Below are positions 30,335 to 36,126 of a stretch of DNA of 36,126 nucleotides, in pieces (the first letter of the stretch is position 1; each line of letters opens with the position of its first letter). Below the pieces are notes generated by a model. That model had not been told where the DNA came from and searched no databases. It saw nothing but the letters and a program-made list of their open reading frames with translations. The DNA is taken from contig NZ_QLLC01000030.1 in assembly GCF_003350205.1 (NCBI RefSeq), forward strand, positions 1 to 36,126, in the 5' to 3' direction. This stretch comes from Brevundimonas bullata. Lineage in GTDB: Bacteria; Pseudomonadota; Alphaproteobacteria; Caulobacterales; Caulobacteraceae. A program made the translations under genes and the position numbers.

Positions 30335-30930
30335 CGACGACCGACGGCGAACGCCTGATCCTGGCCTCCAAGAGCGCGGCGCGGCGCGCCGTCCTGACCG
30401 AGGCGGGCGTGCCCTTTACCGTTCATGTCGCCGACGTGGACGAGGACGCATTGAAGACGCCGGGCGTGGATCCGGTTGAACTGGCGGCCGAGCTGGCGCG
30501 GGCCAAGGCCCTGGCCGTGTCGCGCCACGACGCCGAGGCCTGGGTCCTGGGCGCCGATCAGACCCTGGCCTTCGACGGCGGCCTGGTCTCCAAGGCCCCG
30601 ACGCTGGCGGCGGCGCGCGAGCGCCTGATCGCCATGCGCGGTCGGACCCATCAGCTGCATTCCGGCGCGGCCCTGGCCCGCAACGGCCAGGTGGTCTGGT
30701 CCGGCGTCGATACGGTCGAGATGAGGATGCGCGACTTCTCCGACGCCTTCCTCGACGCCTATCTGGCGGCGGAGGGCGAGGCCCTGCTGGCCTGCGTCGG
30801 CTCCTACAGACTGGAAGGCCTGGGGTCGCAACTGTTCGAGGCGGTCGAGGGCGACTATTTCACCGTCCTTGGCCTGCCGCTGTGGCCGGTGCTGGCCGAA
30901 CTGCGCCGGGCCGGGGTGATCGTCTCGTGA
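30331..30930 (+). CDS. Maf-family nucleotide pyrophosphatase
   Basis: This 199-residue Maf/Ham1-like NTP pyrophosphatase hydrolyses non-canonical or excess nucleoside triphosphates. Visible motifs are LILASKSAARRAVLTEAG at the N-terminus, LGADQTLAFDG (catalytic Asp) near residue 72, LIAMRGRTHQLHSGAALAR and the C-terminal YFTVLGLPLWPVLAELR. Subgroup and substrate cannot be assigned from sequence alone. The start codon is GTG at 30331, overlapping the upstream stop by four bases. Its own stop overlaps the aroE GTG in the same way. Confidence 0.9.
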   Translation: MTTTDGERLILASKSAARRAVLTEAGVPFTVHVADVDEDALKTPGVDPVELAAELARAKALAVSRHDAEAWVLGADQTLAFDGGLVSKAPTLAAARERLIAMRGRTHQLHSGAALARNGQVVWSGVDTVEMRMRDFSDAFLDAYLAAEGEALLACVGSYRLEGLGSQLFEAVEGDYFTVLGLPLWPVLAELRRAGVIVS

Positions 30931-31769
30931 GCCCCTCCCCTTTTCGCACCAACCGCATCACGGGCGGCGCCCTGCTGGCCGGGATCGCCGGTCAGCCGGT
31001 GGCCCATTCGCTCAGCCCGGTCATTCACAACGCCTGGCTGGAGGCCGGGAATATCGACGGGGCCTATATGCCCTTCGCGCCGAAGGACGCCGCCGGGTTC
31101 GATATTCTGGTCGCTGCGGGCCGCGCCGGACTGGTTCAGGGTCTGAACGTCACCGCCCCCTTCAAAGAACAGGCCTTCGCCCTGGCGGATGAAGCCAGCA
31201 AGGCCGCCCAGGCGACGGGTTCGGCCAATATCCTGGTCTTCGACGAGGGCCGCGTGCGCGCCGACAGTTCCGACGGCCCAGGGGTTCTCTACGCCCTGTC
31301 AGAACAGGCGCCGGACCTGGCGCTGAAGGGCGCCGTCGTGGTCATGTTGGGCGCCGGCGGTGCGGCGCGGGCGTGCGCGGGCGCCCTGATCGAGGCGGGG
31401 GCGAGCATCGGCATCCTCAACCGTTCGCATGACCGGGCCGAGGCCCTCGCCGCCGATCTCGGTCCCTCGGTCCGCGTCGCCGTGGCGGCTGATCTGGCCG
31501 AGGCCGATCTGGTCATCAACGCCCTGAGCGTTCAGCCCGCCATCGACCTGTCGGTTCTGAAACCGGGCGCCGTGGTCATGGACATGACCTACAAGCCCGT
31601 CGTCACGCCCTTCCTGGCGGCGGCCCGGGCGCGCGGCCTGACGACCGTGGACGGTCTGGCCATGCTGATCGGTCAGGCGGCGCCTTCGTTCACCGCCCTG
31701 TTCCGTCGTCCGCCCCCGCCGCTGGATCTGCGCGCCCTCCTGTTGGCCCATCTGGGAGAGGAGGCGTGA
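30927..31769 (+). CDS. aroE: Shikimate dehydrogenase
   Basis: This 280-residue NADPH-dependent enzyme reduces 3-dehydroshikimate in aromatic amino-acid synthesis. The start is GTG 30927 (translating as [14 protein letters not shown]). The shikimate site [17 protein letters not shown] (Ser residues), the catalytic Lys in [13 protein letters not shown] and the NADP motif [19 protein letters not shown] are intact; the Asn-Arg of ILNRSHDRA follows and fits NADPH preference. It overlaps both neighbours by GTGA, so it belongs to a tightly coupled operon. Confidence 0.95.
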   Translation: MSPSPFRTNRITGGALLAGIAGQPVAHSLSPVIHNAWLEAGNIDGAYMPFAPKDAAGFDILVAAGRAGLVQGLNVTAPFKEQAFALADEASKAAQATGSANILVFDEGRVRADSSDGPGVLYALSEQAPDLALKGAVVVMLGAGGAARACAGALIEAGASIGILNRSHDRAEALAADLGPSVRVAVAADLAEADLVINALSVQPAIDLSVLKPGAVVMDMTYKPVVTPFLAAARARGLTTVDGLAMLIGQAAPSFTALFRRPPPPLDLRALLLAHLGEEA

Positions 31770-32380
31770 TCCTCCTCGGCCTGACCGGCTCGATCGGCAT
31801 GGGCAAGTCGACGACATCGCGGATGTTCGCCGACGAAGGCGCTCTGGTCTGGGACGCTGACGCCGCCGTGCATCGCCTCTATGCGCGCGGCGGGGCGGCG
31901 GTCGAACCTCTGGGCCAGGCCTTCCCCGGCGTAGTTGTGGACGGCGCCGTGGACCGCACCCGCTTGGCTGAGCGCCTGGGCCGTGACGAAGATGCGTTCA
32001 AGCGCTTGGAGGCCATCGTCCATCCTCTGGCAGCCCAGGACCGGGCTGATGATCTGGCGGCGGCGAGCGCCAGGGGCGTGCGGTTGGCGGTTCTCGACAT
32101 CCCCCTGTTGTTCGAGACCGGCGGCGACGCCTTCGTGGACGCCGTGGTCGTGGTCACCGCCGATCCCGAGGTTCAGGCCGCCCGCGTTCTGGCCCGCCCC
32201 GGCATGACCCGCGACCGTTTCGAGGCCATCCTGGCCCGCCAGACGCCCGACGCCGAGAAACGCCGCCGCGCCGACTTTCTGGTCGATACAGGGCGCGGAC
32301 TGGACGCTGCGCGCGATCAGGTGCGCGAAATCGTGGGGACAGTCCTTGATCCGTCGTGGACGCCGCCGCGTCGGGGCTGA
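31766..32380 (+). CDS. coaE: Dephospho-CoA kinase
   Basis: This 204-residue enzyme performs the last step of coenzyme A synthesis. The P-loop is [14 protein letters not shown] at residues 4-17. The conserved Asp of [11 protein letters not shown] (residues 29-39) and [21 protein letters not shown] follow, with the lid region [18 protein letters not shown]. The start is GTG 31766, overlapping the aroE stop. dnaQ begins 42 bp downstream, making this the last of the GTGA-coupled set. Confidence 0.95.
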   Translation: MILLGLTGSIGMGKSTTSRMFADEGALVWDADAAVHRLYARGGAAVEPLGQAFPGVVVDGAVDRTRLAERLGRDEDAFKRLEAIVHPLAAQDRADDLAAASARGVRLAVLDIPLLFETGGDAFVDAVVVVTADPEVQAARVLARPGMTRDRFEAILARQTPDAEKRRRADFLVDTGRGLDAARDQVREIVGTVLDPSWTPPRRG

Positions 32381-32422
32381 GCCGGCTCTTTCGTCCGGGC
32401 GCGGCTTACCCCATTAAGGGAC

Positions 32423-33157
32423 ATGGCCCGCGAAATCGTCCTCGATACTGAAACCACTGGCTTCGATCCCAAGACGGGCGACCGTCTGATCGAGGTCGGC
32501 TGCATCGAGATCTATGATCTGCTGCCGACGGGGCGGACCTTCCACCGCCTGGTCAATCCCGAGCGGCTGATCCCCCCGGACGCGATCCGGGTCCACGGCA
32601 TCACCGACGACCACGTCAAGAACGCGCCGAAGTTCCACGAGATCGCCGCCGACCTGCTGGAGTTCGTCGGCGACGCGCCCCTGATCGCGCACAACGCCAA
32701 CTTCGACCGCAACTTCATCGACTTCGAGTACAGCCGCATCGGCCAGAAGCCGCCGCCGCAGGAGCGGTGGATCGACACGCTTCAGCTGGCGCAAAAGCGC
32801 TTTCCGGGCATGCCGAACTCGCTGGACGCCCTGTGCAAGCGCTTCAAGATCTCGCTGGTCGACCGCACCCTGCACGGCGCCCTGATCGACTCCCGCCTGC
32901 TGGCCGAGGTCTATCTGGAGCTGCGCGGCGGTAAGGAACGGGCGCTGGACCTGACATCGGTCCGCAGCCCGCAAGCCGTGGCGGCGGCGGCGTCGGTCAG
33001 TCACGGGGCGCGACCCCATCCCCTGCCGTTGCGCTCGACCGAGGCCGAACAGGCGGCGCATCTGGCCTTCCTGAAATCGGCGCTGAAGGACTACAGCCTG
33101 TGGGCCGGCTACGGCGTGACCGTCGAGGTCGAGGTCAAGGACGAGGCGGCGGCCTAA
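32423..33157 (+). CDS. dnaQ: DNA polymerase III epsilon subunit
   Basis: This 244-residue proofreading exonuclease of the replicative polymerase has the DEDDh motifs intact: Exo I DTETTGFDP at residues 8-16, Exo II HNANFDRNFIDFE near 91-103 and Exo III HGALIDSRLLAEVYLEL near 152-168. The C-terminal tail that binds the alpha subunit is present. The ATG at 32423 follows AAGGGA. The dnaQ stop overlaps that of the convergent monooxygenase-fold gene by three bases (TAA at 33155-33157 and the minus-strand TAG at 33154-33156 share 33155-33156). Confidence 0.96.
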   Translation: MAREIVLDTETTGFDPKTGDRLIEVGCIEIYDLLPTGRTFHRLVNPERLIPPDAIRVHGITDDHVKNAPKFHEIAADLLEFVGDAPLIAHNANFDRNFIDFEYSRIGQKPPPQERWIDTLQLAQKRFPGMPNSLDALCKRFKISLVDRTLHGALIDSRLLAEVYLELRGGKERALDLTSVRSPQAVAAAASVSHGARPHPLPLRSTEAEQAAHLAFLKSALKDYSLWAGYGVTVEVEVKDEAAA

Positions 33158-33441
33158 AGCGCGGCGTCCATCAGGATGTAGGTCCCGGGCTTCTCCTGAA
33201 AGGCGTCGATCTGGGGGACCAGGCGGCGGAAATGCTCGCTGGCGCAGTGAGCGTCCAGCGCCGCCTGATCGGGCCATGCCTCGATGAAGATGAAGTGGCC
33301 GGGCTGGCGCTGATCCGTGAACAGATCATAGGCGACGCATAGCGGCTCCTCGCGCGTCAGGCGCACCAGTTCGCGATAAAGCGGCATGACCGTCTCGACG
33401 TGTTCGGGCTTGATGAAGTCCTCGGCGATGACCTTCAGCAC
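33154..33441 (-). CDS. Antibiotic-biosynthesis-monooxygenase (ABM) fold protein
   Basis: This 95-residue small dimeric alpha-beta barrel protein belongs to the ABM/quinol monooxygenase (YgiN-like) superfamily. I choose GTG 33441 (MLKVIAEDFIKPEHVETVM) because GGGGAGG lies five bases upstream; the in-frame ATG at 33489 would start inside a terminator hairpin. Conserved features are YRELVRLTREEPLCVAYDL, FIFIEAWPDQAALDAHCASEHFRRLVPQI. Members oxidise quinols or bind small molecules, and the substrate is unknown here. A terminator-like hairpin lies immediately upstream, so expression probably depends on read-through from secB or on its own weak promoter. Confidence 0.85.
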   Translation of the reverse strand: MLKVIAEDFIKPEHVETVMPLYRELVRLTREEPLCVAYDLFTDQRQPGHFIFIEAWPDQAALDAHCASEHFRRLVPQIDAFQEKPGTYILMDAAL

Positions 33442-33459
33442 GACAACCTCCCCGCATAG

Positions 33460-33486
33460 AAAAGGGGACGTCCCAAAGGACGCCCC
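33460..33486 (-). terminator. Terminator downstream of secB
   Basis: On the minus strand GGGG-CGTCC (33486-33478), a TTTG loop, then GGACG-T-CCCC (33473-33464, with one bulged T) form a stem followed by TTTTC. It sits about 60 bp after the secB stop and about 20 bp before the ABM-gene start. Confidence 0.6.
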
Positions 33487-33501
33487 CAAACCTTCCGCTC
33501 A

Positions 33502-33531
33502 AGCAGCGAGGCGCCGCGCGCCTCGCGTTAG
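33502..33531. repeat. Covarying intergenic hairpin, long form (copy 8)
   Basis: The conserved CTCAAGCAGCG and CGTTAGCG flanks enclose a perfect 9-bp stem, GCGAGGCGC-CGC-GCGCCTCGC (33506-33526). On the minus strand the loop reads GCG, as in the other long copies. It starts 17 bp after the secB stop. Confidence 0.65.
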
Positions 33532-33547
33532 CGGCCTCACTTATGAA

Positions 33548-34069
33548 TTATGCCTGGCCGGTTTCGGCCGGGCCGCTGGCGATCTGCTGCTGGCGAGCGA
33601 CGTAGATGGCGGCGAAGTCGATCGGGTCGACCATGAAGGGCGGGTAGAAGCCGCCGTCCGAGGTGGCCTGGGCGATGATCTGGCGCGCAAACGGGAAGAG
33701 GTAGCGCGGGCACTCGATCAGCAGCAGGGGCTCGATGTCCTGAGGCGAGACGCCGCTCAGCGCAAACAGGCCGCCATAGACGAGTTCCACGTGAAACACT
33801 GCGGTCTTGTCGTCGCCGGTCGCCTTGACCGACAGCTTCAGGTCGACTTCGAACAGGCCGTCGGGGCGACCCGAGGCGTTCATTTCCACGCCCATGTCGA
33901 TGGCGGGCTTGCCTTCGATGCGCAGGCTTTCCGGCGCGCGCGGGTTTTCGAAAGACAGGTCGCGGACGTACTGCGCCATGATGCGGAAACCGGGACCGGC
34001 GGGCTGGCCTTGCATCGGCTCGGTCTGGCCGTTGGCGGCGGTGTCGGCAGGGGCGTTGGCGTCGGTCAT
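33548..34069 (-). CDS. secB: Protein-export chaperone SecB
   Basis: This 173-residue cytoplasmic chaperone delivers unfolded preproteins to SecA. The start at ATG 34069 ([14 protein letters not shown]) follows a short AT-rich stretch; the 19 upstream in-frame codons are not supported. The core reads [22 protein letters not shown], then [54 protein letters not shown], all SecB hallmarks. The coding sequence carries a degenerate parS at 33783-33798. It is divergent from the Tim44-domain gene, as in Caulobacter. Confidence 0.96.
   Translation of the reverse strand: MTDANAPADTAANGQTEPMQGQPAGPGFRIMAQYVRDLSFENPRAPESLRIEGKPAIDMGVEMNASGRPDGLFEVDLKLSVKATGDDKTAVFHVELVYGGLFALSGVSPQDIEPLLLIECPRYLFPFARQIIAQATSDGGFYPPFMVDPIDFAAIYVARQQQIASGPAETGQA
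33783..33798. other. Degenerate parS-like site within secB
   Basis: AGTTCCACGTGAAACA matches the 16-mer consensus at 14 of 16 positions. It is the only parS-like site on the right side of the origin in this window, about 4.4 kb from it. Confidence 0.65.
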
Positions 34070-34289
34070 GAAAATATAAGCCGTCAGTCTGAATCGAGGG
34101 ACGTCGGACCGCTCCGGGCCCGGCATGAGGGGTCCGCGACTACCACGGCGAGGCTATTGGCCGCAACGGCGAGACCGGCGTTCTGAGCCCCCCTTGCCTT
34201 GCGCCCGGCGGGATCGCCCCCTAATCCTCACCATAACAGATGTGCGCCCGCAAAATCCCCCTTGGGCGCGCGCCAATCAGGTGAAGCCC

Positions 34290-34910
34290 GTGCCCGTGCA
34301 ATTCCAGATCGTCATGTTCGCCATCGTCGCCGCGGTGCTGCTGTTCATGCTCTACAACGTGCTGGGCAAGAAGGTGGGGCGTCAGCCTCAGGAAGACGCC
34401 CGCCTGCCCCAGGCCGCGCCCCAGGGCGGTCCGGCCCCGGCTGCCCTGACGCCCGGCGTGGACGCCGCCACGGCCGCCGCGGTTGCGGGTCTGAAGGCCC
34501 GCGATCCCGCCTTCGATCCCGCCCGCTTCCTGGAAGGCGCGCGTCAGGCCTATGAGACCATCGTGCGCGGCTACGCCTCGGGCGACCGTGAAGCCCTGCG
34601 TCCCCTGCTGACGCCGTCGGTCATGACCTCGTTCGAGGCCGGCATCGCCGCACGCGAAGCGCGCGGCGAGCGTGAACAGGCCGAGTTCCTGCACACGCCC
34701 CGCGCCGATCTGGAGCTGGCCACGGTCAAGGACGACCGCGCCGTCGCCAAGGTCCGCTTCCTGGCCGAGATGCGCAGCACCGTGACCCCCGCCGAGGGCG
34801 AGGCCATGATCGAGGAGCGCCGCACCGCCGAACTGTGGACCTTCGAGCGCACCCTCGGCGCCGCCGATCCCAACTGGGCCCTGGCCCGGGTCGAGCCGGC
34901 CAGCGCCTGA
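34290..34910 (+). CDS. Tim44/TimA-like domain protein
   Basis: This protein of about 206 residues starts with an N-terminal transmembrane helix (VQFQIVMFAIVAAVLLFMLYNVLG) and a Pro/Ala-rich linker (about residues 30-60). It ends with a C-terminal Tim44-like domain (about 70-205; FDPARFLEGARQAYETIVRGYASGDREALRPLLT...). The family relates to the mitochondrial import motor Tim44. Bacterial members sit in the inner membrane with unknown roles; next to secB and mltA an envelope or export function is plausible. The start is uncertain: GTG codons at 34281, 34290 and 34296 are all possible; I choose 34290 because it leaves the shortest leader that keeps the CAGG-type ribosome-binding site. Its TGA overlaps the mltA ATG by one base. 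Confidence 0.82.
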   Translation: MPVQFQIVMFAIVAAVLLFMLYNVLGKKVGRQPQEDARLPQAAPQGGPAPAALTPGVDAATAAAVAGLKARDPAFDPARFLEGARQAYETIVRGYASGDREALRPLLTPSVMTSFEAGIAAREARGEREQAEFLHTPRADLELATVKDDRAVAKVRFLAEMRSTVTPAEGEAMIEERRTAELWTFERTLGAADPNWALARVEPASA

Positions 34911-36043
34911 TGCGCGTCCCCGCCGTGGCGTCTGTCTCGCCGTTCGTACGGCCAGGCGTGACCCGGTCGGGCCTGACGAAACTCGGCGTCCTGTCGCTGC
35001 TGCTCTTTGCGGCGGCCTGCGTCTCGACGCCGCGCGTGACGCCGCCGGGTCCGACAGGACCCGGACCTGGGCCGGTCTCCCCGCCGACGCCGGTCGAGGG
35101 CCTGAGCCTCAGCGCCCTGCCCGGCTGGGCCGAGGAGGACCATCTGGCGGCGTTTCGCGCCTATGTCGCCGGCTGCGCTCCGGCTCGACGCGGCGGGGCC
35201 GACGCTGTCTGTCTGCGCGCCCGCGCCCTGTCGTCTTCGCGCCTGTCGCCCAGCGAGGCCCGCGCCTTTCTCGAAGCCAGCTTCGTCGCCACGGAGGCGC
35301 GCACCGACGACGGCCGCGCCGGCCTGTTGACCGCCTATTTCGCCCCGGAGTATTCGGCCCGCCGCACCCCCGACGACGAGTTCGACGCCCCGGTGCTCAG
35401 CCGTCCGGCCAATCTGTCGGAGGTGGGCGACCGCAGCGCCATCGAGGCCGGATCGGCCCAGTCGACCGCCCTGGCCTGGATGCGGGCCGAGGACCTCTTC
35501 TTCCTGCAGATCCAGGGCTCGGGGACGCTGACCTTCCCGGACGGCGCCCGTCTGCGCGCGGCCTACGCCGCTGACAACGGCGCCAAGTTCGTCGGCATCG
35601 CCCGCCCCATGGCCGAGCGCGGGCTGCTGCCAACCAATGGAACCTCGGGCGACGCCATTCGCGGTTGGCTCTCGGCCCATCGCGGGGCCGAGGCGCGCGC
35701 GGTCATGGCCCTGAACCCGCGCTACATCTTCTTCACCGTCAGTCCCGACGACGGCAATGAGGCCACCGGCGCCGCCGGCGTCCCCCTGCCCGCCCGGCGG
35801 TCCGTGGCCGTGGACCCGTCGCGCTGGACCTATGGCGATGCGGTCTGGATCGAGGCCGACGGCGGCAATCTCATCGGGGCCAGGGCCAGCTATCGCGGCC
35901 TGGTCATGGCGCTCGACACCGGCTCGGCCATCCGCGGCCCCGTCCGCGCCGACCTCTACATCGGCCGTGGCGATGCGGCGGGTCAGGAAGCGGGCGCCGT
36001 GCGCCATCCCTTAAGAATGTGGCGGCTCGTGCCGAGGGGATAG
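34910..36043 (+). CDS. mltA: Membrane-bound lytic transglycosylase A
   Basis: This is a 377-residue outer-membrane lipoprotein that cleaves peptidoglycan to anhydromuropeptides. The signal SGLTKLGVLSLLLFAAAC ends in a lipobox (AAAC), followed by a Pro/Gly-rich spacer. The MltA domain shows GLLTAYFAPEYSARRTPDDEFDAPV, LFFLQIQGSGTL and AADNGAKFVGIARP. At the C-terminal catalytic region it shows LVMALDTGSAIRGPVRADLYIGRGDAAGQEAG, which includes the catalytic Asp of the double-psi barrel. It overlaps the Tim44-domain gene by one base (TGATG) and so is probably in the same operon. About 80 bp follow to the window end without a supportable gene. Confidence 0.94.
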   Translation: MRVPAVASVSPFVRPGVTRSGLTKLGVLSLLLFAAACVSTPRVTPPGPTGPGPGPVSPPTPVEGLSLSALPGWAEEDHLAAFRAYVAGCAPARRGGADAVCLRARALSSSRLSPSEARAFLEASFVATEARTDDGRAGLLTAYFAPEYSARRTPDDEFDAPVLSRPANLSEVGDRSAIEAGSAQSTALAWMRAEDLFFLQIQGSGTLTFPDGARLRAAYAADNGAKFVGIARPMAERGLLPTNGTSGDAIRGWLSAHRGAEARAVMALNPRYIFFTVSPDDGNEATGAAGVPLPARRSVAVDPSRWTYGDAVWIEADGGNLIGARASYRGLVMALDTGSAIRGPVRADLYIGRGDAAGQEAGAVRHPLRMWRLVPRG

Positions 36044-36070
36044 GGCGAGGAGGTCAGAGTCTGATTTCGA

Positions 36071-36089
36071 TCGAGGCTGTGTAAAAACG
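36071..36089 (-). repeat. Right copy of window-flanking inverted 19-mer
   Basis: TCGAGGCTGTGTAAAAACG is the reverse complement, with one mismatch, of 34-52. It lies 28 bp after the mltA stop. No recombinase gene is nearby within the window. Confidence 0.5.
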
Positions 36090-36126
36090 TGCGGACCCAC
36101 GGCGGGGCGGAAGGTGGCGACGAGGT

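Noticed and set aside
2371..33531. CRISPR array
   Set aside because: The repeats are dispersed over tens of kilobases in variable orientation, with no regular spacers and no cas genes.
36044..36126. Start of a further gene (for example an Smr-domain protein) at the right edge
   Set aside because: A GTG at 36089 opens a frame, but there is no ribosome-binding site and the visible residues are too few to identify anything.

Overview
The window looks like the replication-origin region of a GC-rich alphaproteobacterium of the Caulobacteraceae. Brevundimonas or a close relative is my best guess, and the genus is an inference. The basis is gene order: parB-parA-rsmG-mnmG-mnmE-rho-hemJ-hemH-hemE on the minus strand, an intergenic gap of about 500 bp, then ppsR-maf-aroE-coaE-dnaQ on the plus strand. 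This matches the hemE-flanked origin (Cori) of Caulobacter crescentus. Several parS sites with the Caulobacter-type core GTTTCACGTGAAAC support the assignment. dnaA is not in the window.

Layout. Positions 1-530 hold an orphan gene beside a short sequence whose inverted copy lies at the far end of the window. Positions 0.8-4.7 kb carry a thioredoxin/TPR chaperedoxin, a Lon N-terminal-domain protein, a Trm112-like protein, three tiny coupled genes and a ubiquinone hydroxylase. Positions 4.9-9.4 kb carry ftsK, lolA, a probable small RNA with its own terminator, and xthA. Positions 9.5-13.9 kb carry a 40-residue membrane protein, a LysR regulator, a CenR-like response regulator, a YggS-family PLP protein, a ThiE-like protein, an NtrZ-like periplasmic protein and a DUF3576 lipoprotein. 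Positions 14.0-18.5 kb carry leuS-lptE-holA and a small basic protein. Positions 18.6-29.0 kb are the chromosome-segregation, tRNA-modification, rho and haem block with four parS sites. Positions 28.96-29.46 kb are the presumed origin. Positions 29.5-36.0 kb carry ppsR-maf-aroE-coaE-dnaQ, a monooxygenase-fold protein, secB with a fifth, degenerate parS, a Tim44-domain protein and mltA.

The genes are mostly core functions: replication (holA, dnaQ, origin), segregation (parAB/parS, ftsK), translation and tRNA modification (leuS, mnmG, mnmE, rsmG), envelope biogenesis (lptE, lolA, mltA, secB, cenR) and haem synthesis (hemE-H-J).

The less ordinary content is non-coding. (1) The origin interval has nine GGCGCC hexamers within 191 bp, several DnaA-box-like sequences and five GANTC sites, but not one TTAA, so it has no canonical CtrA box. 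(2) A family of short intergenic hairpins has conserved flanks and covarying stems, mostly just after stop codons. (3) Two copies of a longer palindromic repeat (about 125-135 bp) each sit between convergent genes. (4) There is a likely small RNA of about 100 nt with a C-rich loop. No mobile-element gene, CRISPR array, rRNA or tRNA was recognised.
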